From Mesorhizobium sp. (GTDB taxonomy: Bacteria; Pseudomonadota; Alphaproteobacteria; Rhizobiales; Rhizobiaceae): a stretch of DNA of 54,610 nucleotides. Below the pieces are notes generated by a model. It saw only the letters and a program-made list of their open reading frames with translations. It was not told the origin of the DNA and did no database searches. Every line of letters starts with the position of its first letter. Positions within the stretch are counted from its first letter, which is position 1. The stretch lies in contig SUGL01000040.1 in assembly GCA_004963905.1 (NCBI GenBank), positions 1 through 54,610 on the forward strand, in the 5' to 3' direction. Of the stretch, positions 16,308-24,717 are shown one piece after another. The translations under genes were made by a program, and so were the position numbers.

Positions 16308-17171
16308 ATGCCCTTTGCCCTGCTGAAAGACCGCTCGCTCATTTCCGTGTCAGGCCCGGATGCCGAGCATTTTTTGCAGAACATCCTGACCACCGATCTC
16401 GACGCACTCGGCGCCGGCGAAGCGAAGCCAGGCGCGCTGCTTTCGCCGCAAGGCAAGATCCTGTTCGATTTTCTTATATCGCGTGCCGGCGATAACGGCT
16501 TCCGGCTGGACTGCCGGTCCGACGTCGCCGACGATTTCATGCGCCGGCTGATGCTTTACCGGCTAAGGGCAAAGGCCGAGATTGCCAAGCAGGATCAGGT
16601 GGTTGTCACGGTTGCGTGGGGCGATGATTCAACCGCCTCATTTTCTGATTCAACGGCGCATGCCGACACTCGCTTTCGCGATGTCGCGGTCAGGCGTGTC
16701 TATGGCGACGCGGCGCAGAACGGCGGCGATGCCGGCGCCTGGCAGGCGCTGCGCATCGCCAACGGCATCGCCGAAAGCGGTTCCGATTACCAGCTCGGCG
16801 ATGCCTTCCCGCACGATGTGCTCCTCGACGAGACCGGCGGCATCGGCTTCAAGAAGGGCTGCTATGTCGGACAGGAGGTGGTCTCGCGCATGCAGCATCG
16901 CGGCACCGCGCGACGCCGCGTTTTGATCGCCACAGCCGACGGTCCCCTGCCCGCGTCCGGTACCGAGCTCACCGTCGCCGGTCGGCCGGTCGGCACACTG
17001 GGTTCGGTCAGCGGCAAGGCAGGCCTCGCCATTGCCCGCATCGACCGCGTCAAGGCGGCATCTGACGCAGGTGAAGCGATCATGAGCGGCGACGTGCCGG
17101 TGGCGCTCGCCATCCCGGCCTGGGCAAAATTCACGTTCCCGCAGGATGCGGCCAGCGCGGAGGAGGCCTGA
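16308..17171 (+). CDS. ygfZ: Folate-binding protein YgfZ (GcvT-like)
   Basis: The 287-residue protein has the GcvT fold and the YgfZ signature KKGCYVGQE, with the conserved Cys at residue 185. YgfZ uses a folate to support assembly or repair of some Fe-S enzymes in the cytoplasm. The N-terminal segment FALLKDRSLISVSGPDAEHF and LLSPQGKILFDFL are also typical. The start at 16308 was chosen because it precedes the conserved domain directly; the longer frame would overlap the pyrC leader. Its stop overlaps the start of the HD hydrolase by one base (TGATG), so the two are coupled. Confidence 0.93.
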   Translation: MPFALLKDRSLISVSGPDAEHFLQNILTTDLDALGAGEAKPGALLSPQGKILFDFLISRAGDNGFRLDCRSDVADDFMRRLMLYRLRAKAEIAKQDQVVVTVAWGDDSTASFSDSTAHADTRFRDVAVRRVYGDAAQNGGDAGAWQALRIANGIAESGSDYQLGDAFPHDVLLDETGGIGFKKGCYVGQEVVSRMQHRGTARRRVLIATADGPLPASGTELTVAGRPVGTLGSVSGKAGLAIARIDRVKAASDAGEAIMSGDVPVALAIPAWAKFTFPQDAASAEEA

Positions 17172-17809
17172 TGGCAGCCGATCGGGCAGGCGCGCCGCCG
17201 CGCGCCTGGCAACGCATGCTCTCCGGCCGGCGGCTCGACCTGCTCGACCCTTCACCGCTCGACATCGAGATTGGCGATATCGCGCATGGGCTCGCCCGTG
17301 TCGCGCGCTGGAACGGCCAGACCAGCGGCGAGCACGCCTTTTCCGTCGCCCAGCATTCGCTCGTGGTCGAAGCGCTCTATGGCGAACTGGCGCCGGCCGC
17401 CTCCGCCGAGGCGCGGCTGGCAGCGCTGCTGCACGACGCGCCGGAATATGTGATCGGCGACATGATCTCGCCGTTCAAATCGGTGATGGGCGGCTCCTAC
17501 AAGGACTGCGAGCTGAGGCTGCAGCGCGCCATCCATCTGCGCTTTTCGCTGCCGGCGGAGCTCAGCCCGGGCCTGCTCAAGGACATCAAGCGCGCCGACC
17601 AGATCGCCGCCTATTACGAGGCGACGCTACTTGCAGGCTTCTCGACGGCGGAGGCGACAGAATATTTCGGACGGCCGCGCGGCTTTTCCGCCGACCGCTT
17701 CGACTTCACGCCGCGCTCGGTGACCTGGGCCCAGACGGCATTTCTCAAGCGTTTCGCGGCGCTCGAGGCTCATCGCCGGGCTTTTCTTGCTGTGAATTCC
17801 GTCAAGTAA
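17171..17809 (+). CDS. HD-domain hydrolase (YfbR-like)
   Basis: The 212-residue protein carries HD-domain metal residues: a His in GEHAFSVAQHS, then LLHDAPEYVIGD (the HD pair), and an Asp in IKRADQIAAYYEA. The pattern resembles the YfbR/5'-deoxynucleotidase-like HD hydrolases, which remove phosphate from nucleotides; the substrate is not proven. The start overlaps the ygfZ stop (TGATG), giving a tight two-gene operon. The C-terminal part SVTWAQTAFLKRFAALEAHR is helical. The same neighbours (ygfZ followed by this HD protein) occur in other rhizobia, to my knowledge. Confidence 0.9.
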   Translation: MAADRAGAPPRAWQRMLSGRRLDLLDPSPLDIEIGDIAHGLARVARWNGQTSGEHAFSVAQHSLVVEALYGELAPAASAEARLAALLHDAPEYVIGDMISPFKSVMGGSYKDCELRLQRAIHLRFSLPAELSPGLLKDIKRADQIAAYYEATLLAGFSTAEATEYFGRPRGFSADRFDFTPRSVTWAQTAFLKRFAALEAHRRAFLAVNSVK

Positions 17810-17874
17810 AAGAACGCTAAATTAACCGGCGACCACGACAGTAACGTGTTCAGTCACGGTCAGCAGGCGCGCTC

Positions 17875-20013
17875 ATGCCCGTCGCCCATGTCAAGGCTGG
17901 TTCGGCCGCAGGCAAGCGGAAAGCAATCCGTATTGGCCCGGCTCGACGAATAGCGGAAGAACTTCGCGCCCAGAACGAGCGTTTTTCGGCCGCCGTCGAG
18001 AACATGTCGCACGGCTTGTGCATGTTCGATGCCGAAGAGCGGATGATCATCTGCAACCGCAACTACATCGACCTCTTCCGTCTCGATGCCAAGGTGATGA
18101 AGCCCGGCATCCGCTTCTTCGACATCCTGCAGCACAGCGTCGATATCGGCATCGCCTCGCAAAGCGCCGAGGAGCTCTACGCCGTCCGCAAGCCCTATAT
18201 CGACGGCGCGAAGCCCTCGACCTATGAGGAGACGCTGGCGGATGGGCGAATCATCGTCATCTCGCACCGGCCGCTGGCTTCCGGTGGCTGGGTGTCGATC
18301 TACGAGGACGTCACCGAGCAACGGCGCGCCGAAGAGGAGCTGAAGGAGCAGCACCGCCGCTTCGACGCTGCTTTGGCCAACATGTCGCAGGGCCTGCTGA
18401 TGTATGACGCCGACGGCAAGATGATCGTGCGCAATCAGCGTTTTCTGGAGCTCTATAAGGTCACCGCGGCCGATTTCCCGTTCGGAACGACGCATCGCGA
18501 CGCGCTCGAACGATTGCTGGAGCTCGGCATCTATACCGAGCTCGACGTCGCCAGCGAAGTCGCCAAGACCGAAGCCTGCCTGCAGGCGGGGAAGATGCAT
18601 TCGACTTACCGCTATTTATCCGACGGCAGGACCTTTCTCGTCGTGCGCCAGCCGATGGGCGGCGGCTGGGTGGTGACCTTCGACGATGTCACCGAGCGTC
18701 GCCGCGCCGAGGAGCGCATGACGCATCTTGCGCATCACGACACGCTGACCAACCTGCCCAACCGCTCGATGTTCCGCGAGCGGCTCGACCAGGCGCTGAG
18801 CGAGGCCAAGATCGCGCCGCTGGCGATCCTCTCGCTCGATCTCGACCGCTTCAAGGCCGTCAACGACACCTTCGGGCATCCGGCAGGCGATTGGCTGCTG
18901 AAATGCGTGGCCGAGCGCCTGCGGCGTTGCCTGCGCGGCGAGAAGGACGTGGTGGCGCGTTTCGGCGGCGACGAATTCGCCATCATCCAATCCGACGTCA
19001 GAGGCGCGGCCGATGCCGAAAAGCTTGCCAAACGCATCATCGAGGTGATCGGCAAGCCCTATCGCGACAAGGGCCGCGAGATGCATGTCGGCGTCAGCCT
19101 CGGCATCGCGCTCTATCCCGGCGATGGGCAGGATGCCGACACGCTGCTCACCAATGCCGACTTGGCGCTCTACCGGGGCAAGAGCGAGGGCCGCAACATC
19201 TATCGTTTCTTCGAGCCCGGCATGGACGCCATGGTGCGGGAGCGTCGGGCGCTCGAGGCCGATCTCGAAGCCGCACTCCCGAGGCGCGAATTCGAGCTGG
19301 ACTACCAGCCGATCCTGGACATCGCGTCCGGCGACATCGTCGGTGCCGAAGCGCTGATGCGCTGGCGCTCGCCGTCGCGCGGGCTGGTGCCGCCGCAAGA
19401 GTTCATCGCGGCTGCCGAGGAGACCGGGTTGATCGTGCAGCTCGGCGATTGGGCGCTGCGCAAGGCCTGCAGCGCGGCGGCGGGCTGGCCGCGGGACGTG
19501 CGCATGGCGGTCAACGTCTCGGCCGCCCAGATCAAGAGCGGCAGCTTCGCCCGAAGCGTGATCTCGGCGCTCGCCTGCTCCGGCCTGCCCGCAAGCCGGC
19601 TGGAACTCGAAATCACCGAAACGGTGATGATGGACGAGAGCGACAAGGTGCTAAAGACGCTCAGCCAGCTGCGCGGGCTGGGCGTGCGCATCGCGCTCGA
19701 CGATTTCGGCACCGGCTATTCCTCGCTCGGTTATCTGCGGCGTTTCCCGGTCGACAAGATCAAGATCGACCGCTCCTTCATCCACGACCTCGACAGGCAC
19801 GACACGGCGGCGATCGTGCGGACGGTGATCGGGCTTGGGATAGAACTCGGCATCACCGTCACCGCCGAAGGCGTCGAGACCGAGGCACAGCTCGACATGC
19901 TGCGCAAAGCCGGCTGCGGCGAGGCGCAAGGTTTTCTGATCGGCGTGCCGGCCAAGGCCTCCGAGATGAGCCGGCTGCTGCGCTCACAGGAAAAACTGCG
20001 CCAATCCGGCTGA
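17875..20013 (+). CDS. Diguanylate cyclase/phosphodiesterase with two PAS domains (GGDEF-EAL)
   Basis: The 712-residue protein has two PAS-type sensor repeats (about 30-145 and 150-275; LSHGLCMFDAEERMI-like and MSQGLLMYDADGKMIV segments recur), then GGDEF (signature at 364-368, FGGDEFA) and EAL (EALMRW at 492-497). The EAL part keeps ELEITE, DDFGTGYSSLGYL, KIDRSFI and AEGVET, so both cyclase and phosphodiesterase sites look intact. The inhibitory RxxD motif six residues before GGDEF reads GEKD, so product feedback may be lost. It should set cyclic di-GMP levels in response to a cytoplasmic signal; no membrane segment is seen. The gene stands alone, with its 3' end facing the desaturase 20 nt away. 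Confidence 0.95.
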   Translation: MPVAHVKAGSAAGKRKAIRIGPARRIAEELRAQNERFSAAVENMSHGLCMFDAEERMIICNRNYIDLFRLDAKVMKPGIRFFDILQHSVDIGIASQSAEELYAVRKPYIDGAKPSTYEETLADGRIIVISHRPLASGGWVSIYEDVTEQRRAEEELKEQHRRFDAALANMSQGLLMYDADGKMIVRNQRFLELYKVTAADFPFGTTHRDALERLLELGIYTELDVASEVAKTEACLQAGKMHSTYRYLSDGRTFLVVRQPMGGGWVVTFDDVTERRRAEERMTHLAHHDTLTNLPNRSMFRERLDQALSEAKIAPLAILSLDLDRFKAVNDTFGHPAGDWLLKCVAERLRRCLRGEKDVVARFGGDEFAIIQSDVRGAADAEKLAKRIIEVIGKPYRDKGREMHVGVSLGIALYPGDGQDADTLLTNADLALYRGKSEGRNIYRFFEPGMDAMVRERRALEADLEAALPRREFELDYQPILDIASGDIVGAEALMRWRSPSRGLVPPQEFIAAAEETGLIVQLGDWALRKACSAAAGWPRDVRMAVNVSAAQIKSGSFARSVISALACSGLPASRLELEITETVMMDESDKVLKTLSQLRGLGVRIALDDFGTGYSSLGYLRRFPVDKIKIDRSFIHDLDRHDTAAIVRTVIGLGIELGITVTAEGVETEAQLDMLRKAGCGEAQGFLIGVPAKASEMSRLLRSQEKLRQSG

Positions 20014-20033
20014 CGGCCAGACGTTTCGGCCCG

Positions 20034-20951
20034 TCAGCGCAGCGTCTCGATGTACTTCTCGTGGAAGCTCACATAGCCGGGCTCGACGATCTTGAGATGC
20101 CGCTCGATCAGCCGATGGAACGCCGGCAACTGGTGGAACGGCACGCCGGGATAGGCATGATGCTCGGCATGGTAAGGCATGTTCCAGGCGAGCTTGCGGA
20201 CGAACCAGTTGGTCAGCGTCGTCCTGGTGTTTTCCAGCATGTTGGCGACGAGGGGGCAGCGGCCATGCTCGGCCAGCAGATAGAGCCTGAGGAAGGGCTG
20301 CCCGAGCAGCGCCGGCACGATCCACACGTAAAGCAGCACGCTTGCCTTGAACCAGAGGGCGAGCGCGAGGACCATGACGTAGAAGACGATCATTGCCCGC
20401 GCCTCGGCCCGGACCTTCGGCAGGCCCTTCGGCGGCACATAGCTGTCGCGGCAGCGGCCGCTGGCATTGGTGTAGAGCGTCTTGACGTGGCCCCACCACA
20501 CCGGCAGGCCAGAGACGTGAACGATGTATTGCCGCACGGTCTCCGGCTTCGGGAAAGCCAATTCCGGATCGCTCTCGGGATCCTGGGTGAAGCGGTGATG
20601 CGCGAAATGGAAGTAGCGGAACCAGTCGGCGGGCAGCGCGATCGCCAGGCTGCAGAGCCGCGCGACGGCATCGTTCAGCCACTGCGTCTCGAACGCCGTC
20701 CTGTGCACGGTCTCGTGCAGCAGCGTGAACAGGAACACGATCAATATGCCTTGCGGCAGCATCAGAACCGGCCAGAACGGCACCTTGGTCGCGATCAGTG
20801 CGCCGAGGACGACGATGGCGCCGAGATGGATGGCGAACTGGATGAGGCCCGGCCAGTCCGACTTGCCGGTCAGCCGGCCGCGCTCCTCATTGGTCAGCGA
20901 GGCGATGACATCTCGGTGGTCAATGGTTTCGGTGCGGTCGATGGCGTTCAT
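20034..20951 (-). CDS. Membrane fatty acid desaturase-family protein
   Basis: The 305-residue protein has the three histidine boxes of the membrane desaturase/hydroxylase superfamily: HETVH (79-83), HFAHH (115-119), and HAEHH near 265. Several hydrophobic segments (about 36-60, 64-80, 170-190) anchor it in the inner membrane. Enzymes of this group use a di-iron centre to desaturate or hydroxylate lipids; the target is unknown. It is divergent from a LysR regulator with only 76-85 nt between the start codons and a perfect inverted repeat in that gap, so direct control by that regulator is likely. Length and motifs are complete. Confidence 0.93.
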   Translation of the reverse strand: MNAIDRTETIDHRDVIASLTNEERGRLTGKSDWPGLIQFAIHLGAIVVLGALIATKVPFWPVLMLPQGILIVFLFTLLHETVHRTAFETQWLNDAVARLCSLAIALPADWFRYFHFAHHRFTQDPESDPELAFPKPETVRQYIVHVSGLPVWWGHVKTLYTNASGRCRDSYVPPKGLPKVRAEARAMIVFYVMVLALALWFKASVLLYVWIVPALLGQPFLRLYLLAEHGRCPLVANMLENTRTTLTNWFVRKLAWNMPYHAEHHAYPGVPFHQLPAFHRLIERHLKIVEPGYVSFHEKYIETLR

Positions 20952-21006
20952 GAGGCTACCGTACCGCAGAAAGAAACCTTTCGAAAAACGAGGAATTCTG
21001 CAAAAT

Positions 21007-21025
21007 AGATAAGCTTAACTTATCT
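21007..21025. promoter_or_regulatory. Candidate LysR operator: inverted repeat AGATAAG-N5-CTTATCT
   Basis: AGATAAG-CTTAA-CTTATCT is a perfect 7-bp inverted repeat in an AT-rich patch. It lies between the divergent desaturase and LysR genes and contains a T-N11-A core (ATAAGCTTAACTTAT), as expected for a LysR-type binding box. It ends 11 nt before the preferred regulator start, so autoregulation by occlusion is plausible. Confidence 0.6.
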
Positions 21026-21036
21026 TTGTGATCGTC

Positions 21037-21978
21037 ATGGTCGCACTTCCTTCCCTGCGCGGACTTCAGGCCTTCGAGGCGGCGGCGCGCACGGGCAGCT
21101 TCGCCGCGGCGGCGGAAGAGCTGTCGGTTTCGGCGGCAGCCGTCAGCCAGCTCATTCGCACCGTCGAGGAGCAGATGGGCCGCAAGCTGTTCCACCGCGC
21201 CAACCGCCGCGTCGTGCTCACCGAGGCCGGCGTCGAGATGCTGCCCAGACTCACCATGGCCTTCCAGGAAATCGGCAGCGTCGCGCGCGATGTCGGCGGC
21301 GATGCGTTCCGGCCGAGGCTCGTCATCTCGGTGCCGCCTTCGATGGCGATGGGCTGGCTTTCCGAGCGTCTCGCCGGCTTCGTCGCCAGCCACGGCGCCG
21401 CGGACATTTCACTGAGAGGCGACGACGATCCGGTGCCGTTCGACCATGAGCTGATCGACATCCGGCTTTCCTACGGTCCGCATTATCGCGAGCACGCGAC
21501 CGAGGAGATCGTCCAGGACGCCGTCTATCCCGTCTGTGCCCCAGGCCTTGCCGGCGCAATCAAGCCGGAAAACCTCGCCGGCCTGCCCTTGATCCACACC
21601 GACTGGGGACCGACGGGTGCTGCCTTTCCGTCATGGCGCAACTGGTTCGAAGCCGCAGGCATCGAGCCCGGTCGGGCCGCGCAGCGCGGCCTGTCGGCCA
21701 ACTCGTCGCGAGCAGCACTCGACCTGGCTATTTCAGGGCTAGGTGTCGCGCTGGCACAAGGGATCTACTGTGCACAGGCGCTGGAAGACGGCCGGCTCGT
21801 GCGGCCCGTGGAACGGGCACTGGACCTGCGCCAGCCCTACTGCGTGACGATCCCCGAACGCAGCGCAAGGCGCGACGTGGTCGTGGCGTTCCGCGAATGG
21901 CTGATCGAGGAATGCCGGCGCGCGGTCAGGTCGCCTGCGCTGGTCGCCGCCCCTGCCGATCGGGTATCTCCGCGATAA
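21037..21978 (+). CDS. LysR-family transcriptional regulator (GcvA-like)
   Basis: The 313-residue protein starts with a winged helix-turn-helix (about 5-62): SLRGLQAFEAAARTGSFAAA, SVSAAAVSQLIRTVEEQMG, LFHRANRRVVLTEAG. The C-terminal part is the periplasmic-binding-like effector domain; PLIHTDWG and ALDLAISGLGVALAQG are typical of the GcvA/AmpR-like branch. I chose ATG 21037; a GTG nine bases upstream (21028) is possible, and neither has a clear ribosome-binding site. It is divergent from the desaturase with an inverted repeat between, so it probably controls that gene and itself. The effector is unknown. Confidence 0.92.
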   Translation: MVALPSLRGLQAFEAAARTGSFAAAAEELSVSAAAVSQLIRTVEEQMGRKLFHRANRRVVLTEAGVEMLPRLTMAFQEIGSVARDVGGDAFRPRLVISVPPSMAMGWLSERLAGFVASHGAADISLRGDDDPVPFDHELIDIRLSYGPHYREHATEEIVQDAVYPVCAPGLAGAIKPENLAGLPLIHTDWGPTGAAFPSWRNWFEAAGIEPGRAAQRGLSANSSRAALDLAISGLGVALAQGIYCAQALEDGRLVRPVERALDLRQPYCVTIPERSARRDVVVAFREWLIEECRRAVRSPALVAAPADRVSPR

Positions 21979-21980
21979 GC

Positions 21981-22619
21981 CTACTGTCGCGTCCTTTGAC
22001 CGAATTGTCCTGGAACGCGCCTACTCGGCTCCGCCACGACGGCGTGCCGCGCCGACTCGCCGCGCGCGCGGTGAGCAAATCCGCCCGGCACGAGCCCGAG
22101 TGCTATCATCGCGGCGATGAAGCCGTATTGCAGAATGTCGAAGGTCAGCGGCGGAAGGCTTCCGGGAAGCGCCGAAATGGCCAGTTTCGGAGCAAGAACG
22201 CCAAAACCCACCGCGGCTGGCCAGCCGATGTCGCGCACACGAGCAAATACTATCCAAATAGTCGCCACGATGGTGGCAAGGCCCATCGCCACCAGTATTG
22301 AGATATAGATCGTGCCGACGGCGGTGTTTTTTGCCTCCATGGCGAGCGCTTGTGCCATCATGCCCGAAGCATGCTCTTGCACCGAGTCCGGCTGCGAGTG
22401 CATGCCGCGATCCGGGGTTCTCAACTCCTCGACAAAAGATCTCTGGCTTTGGGCAATGCTGGCACCGTTGGATGCATAGAGCTGCTTTTGGACGCCCTCT
22501 TTTGTCCCAACCAGAAAATGCTCTATCGGATCCTTGGCAAAATCGAATCCGACAAGGAAAAGCAACAGGCAGAAATAGAATATTTGGCCGCAATTTCCTG
22601 ACTGGAACAGCTTTATCAT
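21981..22619 (-). CDS. Membrane protein of unknown function
   Basis: The 212-residue frame has an N-terminal hydrophobic segment (IFYFCLLLFLVGFDFA, about 13-28), a long polar region (about 30-98, with FVEELRTPDRGMHSQPD), then three hydrophobic segments: AVGTIYISILVAMGLATIV, WPAAVGFGVLAPKLAISAL, and LQYGFIAAMIALGLVPGGF. The C-terminus is arginine-rich. No family is recognised. The stop lies 3 nt from the LysR stop, so the two genes converge tightly. No good ribosome-binding site precedes the ATG, which leaves the start open; the last 40 residues may also be affected by a wrong frame call. Confidence 0.62.
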   Translation of the reverse strand: MIKLFQSGNCGQIFYFCLLLFLVGFDFAKDPIEHFLVGTKEGVQKQLYASNGASIAQSQRSFVEELRTPDRGMHSQPDSVQEHASGMMAQALAMEAKNTAVGTIYISILVAMGLATIVATIWIVFARVRDIGWPAAVGFGVLAPKLAISALPGSLPPLTFDILQYGFIAAMIALGLVPGGFAHRARGESARHAVVAEPSRRVPGQFGQRTRQ

Positions 22620-22727
22620 CTTTGCAGAAAACCCGTGGCAACTCGAAATACAACCCGAGTAGCATGAGGGGTTTAAGGTGCGGTTAGATGGTTCGCTCCA
22701 AATTGAGGAAACCGCGTACCGAACCGC

Positions 22728-23000
22728 TCAAAGATGACCGGCCAGTGCCGCGACCATGTCCTTGCTGGTCGCGACCGGAACGATCTCGAACTCGACAAGG
22801 TCGGCCCATTCGACGACCCAGCGCTGCAGCAGCGTGACATCGTCGGCCTCGACCAGTAGAAAGCAGCGGCTCATGTCGCCGGCGATCCAGCTGTGGTGCA
22901 CGGTAAGCTCATCCGGCTTCAGCCGGCCTTTGTCGCGGAAGCGGCGGTAGATGTCCTTGCGGTCGCAGCCGCTAAAATCCTCGATCACGAAGAACAGCAT
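22728..23000 (-). CDS. DUF3303-family protein
   Basis: The 90-residue protein begins MLFFVIEDFSGCDRKDIYRR and continues with HHSWIAGDMSRCFLLVEADD and LLQRWVVEWADLVEFEIVPV. This pattern (start with MLF-V-E-F, mid Cys-F-L-E, and WADLV-FE-PV) is that of DUF3303, small alpha/beta-barrel-like proteins with no known reaction. GAGGG precedes the start by about 7 nt. Upstream lies an inverted short-tandem-repeat array and then the RimK-like gene on the same strand; the three minus-strand genes could form a unit interrupted by this array, but 258 nt of repeat makes a shared transcript uncertain. Confidence 0.85.
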   Translation of the reverse strand: MLFFVIEDFSGCDRKDIYRRFRDKGRLKPDELTVHHSWIAGDMSRCFLLVEADDVTLLQRWVVEWADLVEFEIVPVATSKDMVAALAGHL

Positions 23001-23025
23001 TCTTTTCCCTCGGTTTGAGTGATGG

Positions 23026-23233
23026 GGAACTGAGGAACTGAGGAACTGAGGAACTGAGGAACTGAGGAACTGAGGAGATTAGGAAATGATTGGCTGATGA
23101 CGCAAGGAAAAACGGCTCCGCGAGAAACTCCACTCTTCTTCAGTTCTTCAGTTCTTCAGTTCTTCAGTTCTTCAGTTCTTCAGTTCTTCAGTTCTTAAGT
23201 TCCTTAGTTCCCCAGTTCCCCAATTCCCCAGTT
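23026..23233. repeat. Inverted pair of 8-bp tandem arrays
   Basis: The left arm holds six perfect units GGAACTGA (23026-23073). The right arm holds seven perfect units CTTCAGTT (23138-23193), then five degenerate ones that drift through CTTAAGTT and CCTTAGTT to CCCCAGTT (to 23233). The right arm is nearly the reverse complement of the left (AACTGAAG against AACTGAGG). About 64 nt separates them. A large cruciform or RNA hairpin can form between the DUF3303 and RimK-like genes. Confidence 0.93.
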
Positions 23234-23258
23234 CCTCTTTCCCCCACCGCTACTTATC

Positions 23259-24713
23259 CTACCGCTCCAGGCGCTCCAGGAACCACTGCGTCAGCCGTAT
23301 CCAGAGCTCGTCCTTCTCGCCGGAATCCTCCCAGCCGTGGTCGAGATTGGGATTGTCGTTGACCTCGATGACGAAGACGCCGTCCTTGGTTTCCTTAAGG
23401 TCGACGCCGTAGAGCCCGTCGCCGATGCATTTTGCCGCCTTGACCGCCGTCTCGACGACATGCGGCGGCGTCTGCTTCAGCGTGAAGGTTTTTATCCCGC
23501 CCTGGTCGGGCTTGCCATTGGCCTTGTGATTGACGATCTGCCAGTGCTTCTTCGCCATCAGATAATGCACGGCAAACAGCGGCTGGCCTCCGAGCACGCC
23601 GACGCGCCAGTCATATTCGGTCGGGATGAATTTCTGCGCGATGAGAAGGTCGGAATCCTCCAGCCATTCGGTCGCAAGCTTGGTCAGCTCGGCCAAATTC
23701 TCGCATTTCTTGACGCCGCGCGAGAAGGATGAGTCCGGGATCTTCAGCACCAGCGGGAAGCCCAGCGTCTGCGCCGCCACTTCCAGATCGGAGGTGCCGG
23801 CAATCATCACCGTCGGCGGCACCGGCACCTTGTTGTAGGTCATCAATTCGTTGAGATAGACCTTGTTGGTGCAGCGGATCATCGACAGCGGGTCGTCGAT
23901 CACCGGCATGCCTTCCTGCTGGGCGCGGCGCGCGAAGCGGTAGGTGTGGTTGGAGATGGACGTCGTCTCGCGGATGAACAGCGCGTCGTAATTGGCGAGC
24001 TTGGCCAGGTCCTTCCTGGTGATCGGCTCGACCTCGACGCCCATCTTCTCGGCGATCCGCGCCCAGTAGCGCAGCGACGAAATCTCCGACGGCGGCAGCT
24101 CCTCGTGCGGATCGACCAGCGTCGCGAAGGTGTAGCGCGCCGGCGTGCGGCCCTTGGTGTCGCGCCATTCGCGGTTAGTGTAGGTCTCCAGGCACTGCAG
24201 GAAGGAGGCTTCCTCCTCGTCGGTCATTCGGGCGAGCGGCAGGAAGCCGATCTTGCGGATCGAAGCCCATTCGGCGCTGTCCTTGATGTGGACTTCCAGC
24301 GCCGGCGCGCGGAACCAGTCGAACAAGAGCTTGGTGAAGCGGTCCCACACCTTCGACGGTCCGATGCCGAAGAAGACGGCGACCTTCGAGGGAAAGGTTC
24401 CGCCGAGATCCTTGCGGCATTTGTTCAGCGCAAGCTCGAGCTCGGGCAGCGCGTGCTCGTAGAGCTTGCGCTCCGACAGATCGATCATGGTCTCGACGGT
24501 CGGGATCACCTTGTGGCCGCGCGAGCCTGCAAGCAGCGAGGCATAGTAGCCGCGGCTCTGATAGCCATAGTTGTTCGACAAGTTGATCACCTTCGGCCGC
24601 TGGCCGCGAAACAGCGCCGGATGGGCGAGATAGTCGCGGTTGGTGATGATCTTGTGCGGCGTCGCCACCTGGTCGAGATCGTTCTGCCTGCCTGTAAGGA
24701 TGACCCAGGTCAT
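23259..24713 (-). CDS. RimK-like ATP-grasp ligase with RLAN N-terminal domain
   Basis: The 484-residue protein has an N-terminal RLAN domain (about 1-230; VILTGRQNDLDQ, NLSNNYGYQSRGYYASLLA) and a C-terminal ATP-grasp domain (about 270-484; LGFPLVLKIPDSSFSRGVKK for nucleotide and Lys contact, GLYGVDLKETKDGVFVIEVN and NDNPNLDHG for the magnesium-binding Glu/Asn). RimK-type ligases join amino acids, often glutamate, to peptides or proteins through an acyl phosphate. RLAN-ATP-grasp proteins next to GNAT and peptidase genes have been described only by comparative genomics as amidoligase systems. Its start lies 4 nt after the stop of the GNAT-peptidase fusion, so the two are surely co-transcribed. 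The substrate is unknown. Confidence 0.92.
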   Translation of the reverse strand: MTWVILTGRQNDLDQVATPHKIITNRDYLAHPALFRGQRPKVINLSNNYGYQSRGYYASLLAGSRGHKVIPTVETMIDLSERKLYEHALPELELALNKCRKDLGGTFPSKVAVFFGIGPSKVWDRFTKLLFDWFRAPALEVHIKDSAEWASIRKIGFLPLARMTDEEEASFLQCLETYTNREWRDTKGRTPARYTFATLVDPHEELPPSEISSLRYWARIAEKMGVEVEPITRKDLAKLANYDALFIRETTSISNHTYRFARRAQQEGMPVIDDPLSMIRCTNKVYLNELMTYNKVPVPPTVMIAGTSDLEVAAQTLGFPLVLKIPDSSFSRGVKKCENLAELTKLATEWLEDSDLLIAQKFIPTEYDWRVGVLGGQPLFAVHYLMAKKHWQIVNHKANGKPDQGGIKTFTLKQTPPHVVETAVKAAKCIGDGLYGVDLKETKDGVFVIEVNDNPNLDHGWEDSGEKDELWIRLTQWFLERLER

Positions 24714-24717
24714 TGTT

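Noticed and set aside
23026..23233. Possible CRISPR array
   Set aside because: Units are 8 bp without spacers and the two arms are inverted. No cas genes are near.
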